A stretch of DNA of 5,785 nt from a candidate division WWE3 bacterium CG_4_9_14_3_um_filter_43_9 (GTDB lineage: Bacteria; Patescibacteriota; CPR3; GCA-002780085). Positions 4,083 to 5,785 of the stretch are shown here, piece by piece. The stretch's first letter is position 1. Each line of letters starts with the position of its first letter. The notes beneath the pieces are model-generated. The model was not told the origin of the DNA, did no database searches, and saw only the letters and a list, made by a program, of their open reading frames with translations. Made by a program: the position numbers and the translations under genes. Location: the NCBI GenBank assembly GCA_002791435.1, contig PFXB01000067.1, positions 1-5,785 on the forward strand, given 5' to 3'.

Positions 4083-5785
4083 TCAGACCTTAAACTCCTT
4101 GCGGGTTTTAAACTCAGCTCGTTTTCCCTTATTCCATTGTGAAACCGGCCTAAGGTAACCGACAATTCTCGAATACACTTCACAGGTGCTTTGACATTCG
4201 GGGCAGGACTCATGCTCGCCGGAAAGATATCCATGTTGCGGGCAAACACTAAAGGTTGGAGTGATACTGATATAGGGCAGTTTAAATTGCGTGAAGACTT
4301 TTTTGACGAGATTTTTTACCGATTCCCCGCCCGGCATCCTCTCGCCTAAAAAGATATGAAGTACTGTTCCTCCTGTATACTTGGTTTGCAAATCATCCTG
4401 CAGTTGTAAAACACGAAAAAGATCAGCGGAAAAATCAACCGGCAGTTGAGAAGAATTCGTGTAAAAAGGATCCATCCCCTTCTTTTGGACTCCTTCTTCA
4501 TTGGCGACTTTAATCTGCGGATATTTCTTCTTATCGATCTTGGCTAATCTGTAACTTGTTCCTTCGGCTGGTGTCGCCTCAAGATTATACATACTTCCGT
4601 TGCTAGTTTGATACTCTAAAAGCTTATTACGCATGTGTTCTAAAACTCTGATTCCAAACTCTCTGCCTTTTGGCTGTCCTAAATTCTCTCCCAAAAAATT
4701 CACCACTCCTTCATTTAATCCGTTCAAACCAATGGTCGAAAAATGATTGTGCCAAAAGTCGCCATATCGCTCTTTGATATCTCTCAAATAAAAAGCCGAA
4801 TAAGGATAGAGGTTTTTTTCGGTAAAGCGTTCAATGATCTTCCTTTTAATCTCCAATGATTCCCTGGCTAAATCCATCAATCTTTCAACACGCTTCAGAA
4901 AGTCTTCTTCATCTTTGGCTAAATATCCTATTCTAGCCAGATTTAAAGTCACCACTCCGATCGATCCTGTAAGAGGATTCGAGCCAAACAGTCCCCCTCC
5001 TCTTTTTCTTAATTCGCGATTGTCAAGTCGCAACCTACAACACATGCTCCGCGCATCTTCGGGTTTCATGTCCGACTGCACAAAATTGGCAAAGTAGGGA
5101 ACTCCGTACTTGGCTGCCAGTTCCCAAAGACCAAAGTGAGACGGATTGTCCCAATCAAAATCCGGCGTGATATTATAGGTTGGGATCGGAAAAGTAAATA
5201 CTCTTCCCTTGGCGTCTCCTTCGATCATCACTTCTACAAAAGCCTTGTTTAATAAATCCATTTCCTTTTGAAAATCTTTATAGCGTAATTTTTGCAACTT
5301 TCCTCCGATTACTACCGGTTCCTCGCCCAAATCTTGCGGTGGTACCAAATCCATGGTTATATTGGTAAAAGGAGTCTGAAAGCCTACCCGGGTCGGAACA
5401 TTCATGTTGAAAAGAAATTCCTGGATAGCCTGCTTTACCTCCTTAAAAGAAAGATTATCCGCGGCGATGAAAGGAGCCAGGAGCGTATCAAGGCTGGAAA
5501 CCGCCTCAGCTCCAGCCGCCTCTCCCTGCATAGTGTAAAAAAAGTTGACGAGTTGTCCTAAAGCTGTCCGAAAATGCTTCGGCGGCCTACTTTCAATCTT
5601 TCCGGCCACTCCTCCGAATCCGACGCGCAACAGATCTTGAAGATTCCAGCCGACACAATAAGGACCCAAAAATCCCAAGTCGTGAATGTGAAAATCACCC
5701 TCGATATGGGCGTCGGCAATCTCTTGAGGATAAACTTCTTGGAGCCAATAGCGGGCAATGATGGAAGAAGCCAGGTGATTATTCA
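4083..5785 (-). CDS. nrdD: Anaerobic (class III) ribonucleoside-triphosphate reductase, 5'-truncated by window edge
   Basis: Catalytic subunit of the oxygen-sensitive glycyl-radical reductase that makes dNTPs from NTPs in the cytoplasm. The frame stays open to the window edge, giving 566 visible residues. An apparent start at 5678 is an internal TTG, because conserved NrdD sequence (NNHLASSIIARYW, then EGDFHIHDLGFLGPYCVGW) continues upstream of it. The N-terminus, including any ATP-cone, lies outside. Visible landmarks by visible-residue number: Cys43 in GPYCVGW, the QTPFTNIT motif near 136-143, a Cys-Cys pair at 248-249 in SMCCRLRLD, a C-terminal zinc-type cluster (CPQH at 514, CPEC at 527-530, Cys534), and the glycyl-radical site in SRIVGYL with Gly542 (codon 4158-4160). 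It ends with TGA. The GPYC/MCCRL pattern looks more like redoxin-dependent or Thermotoga-like NrdD than the E. coli formate-dependent type; that subtype call is inference. A redoxin gene follows after 55 nt. Confidence 0.96.
   Translation of the reverse strand, partial: NNHLASSIIARYWLQEVYPQEIADAHIEGDFHIHDLGFLGPYCVGWNLQDLLRVGFGGVAGKIESRPPKHFRTALGQLVNFFYTMQGEAAGAEAVSSLDTLLAPFIAADNLSFKEVKQAIQEFLFNMNVPTRVGFQTPFTNITMDLVPPQDLGEEPVVIGGKLQKLRYKDFQKEMDLLNKAFVEVMIEGDAKGRVFTFPIPTYNITPDFDWDNPSHFGLWELAAKYGVPYFANFVQSDMKPEDARSMCCRLRLDNRELRKRGGGLFGSNPLTGSIGVVTLNLARIGYLAKDEEDFLKRVERLMDLARESLEIKRKIIERFTEKNLYPYSAFYLRDIKERYGDFWHNHFSTIGLNGLNEGVVNFLGENLGQPKGREFGIRVLEHMRNKLLEYQTSNGSMYNLEATPAEGTSYRLAKIDKKKYPQIKVANEEGVQKKGMDPFYTNSSQLPVDFSADLFRVLQLQDDLQTKYTGGTVLHIFLGERMPGGESVKNLVKKVFTQFKLPYISITPTFSVCPQHGYLSGEHESCPECQSTCEVYSRIVGYLRPVSQWNKGKRAEFKTRKEFKV

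Noticed and set aside
4028..4249. N-terminal extension of the redoxin (open frame from 4249)
   Set aside because: It overlaps the conserved zinc-site and glycyl-radical region of nrdD in another frame and has no thioredoxin-like content; the ATG at 4027 fits the fold.
4834..5561. Plus-strand ORFs opposite nrdD
   Set aside because: They are antisense shadows of strongly conserved NrdD coding sequence with no domain signal.
5558..5758. Separate 66-residue minus-strand ORF and an nrdD start at 5678
   Set aside because: The short ORF is an out-of-frame shadow of nrdD; 5678 is an internal TTG, because conserved NrdD sequence continues to the window edge.

Overview
All genes in this window lie on the minus strand, so they read from high to low coordinates. 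The theme is anaerobic DNA-precursor supply. The genes are short and tightly packed. ATGA overlaps join four neighbouring pairs and one TAATG overlap joins a fifth. Intergenic space is filled with small palindromic repeats. UGA works as a normal stop, because four reading frames end on it, three of them inside ATGA overlaps. A class III (oxygen-sensitive, glycyl-radical) ribonucleotide reductase indicates anaerobic life. Small genes, many short palindromes and a nucleotide-only gene set would fit a Candidate Phyla Radiation (Patescibacteria) bacterium, but this is a low-confidence inference. A Gracilibacteria/Absconditabacteria-type code, with UGA as glycine, is ruled out. Another anaerobic bacterium is possible.

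Layout in transcription order. (1) 5785-4083: the 3' part of nrdD, running off the window. (2) 4027-3764: a small CPNC thioredoxin/NrdH-like protein. (3) 3763-3549: a repeat-rich spacer with three ATTCC...GGAAT palindromes and a GC-rich hairpin. (4) 3491-2084: Nudix hydrolase, dCTP deaminase, Nudix hydrolase, joined by two ATGA overlaps. (5) 2053-1633: a broken small gene that simple ORF calling misses. It resembles the uncharacterised TIGR04076 family, is split by a roughly 108-bp palindromic repeat element and carries an in-frame UGA where tryptophan is expected. Its 3' end still overlaps the next gene by ATGA. (6) 1636-818: an RNase Z-like metallo-beta-lactamase-fold protein. (7) 818-114: an NrdG-type radical SAM activase. 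(8) 113-1: AT-rich DNA ending in a palindrome.

How the genes could work together: NrdG would install the glycyl radical on NrdD. The redoxin would supply electrons, as in redoxin-dependent NrdD subtypes. dCTP deaminase would divert dCTP towards dUTP/dUMP for thymidylate synthesis. The Nudix enzymes would clean or trim the nucleotide pool. The metallo-beta-lactamase protein is tightly coupled to the activase, but its substrate cannot be told from sequence. The least ordinary material is the decaying TIGR04076-like gene with its inserted element and apparent target-site duplication, and the set of palindromes in the nrdH-nudix spacer.
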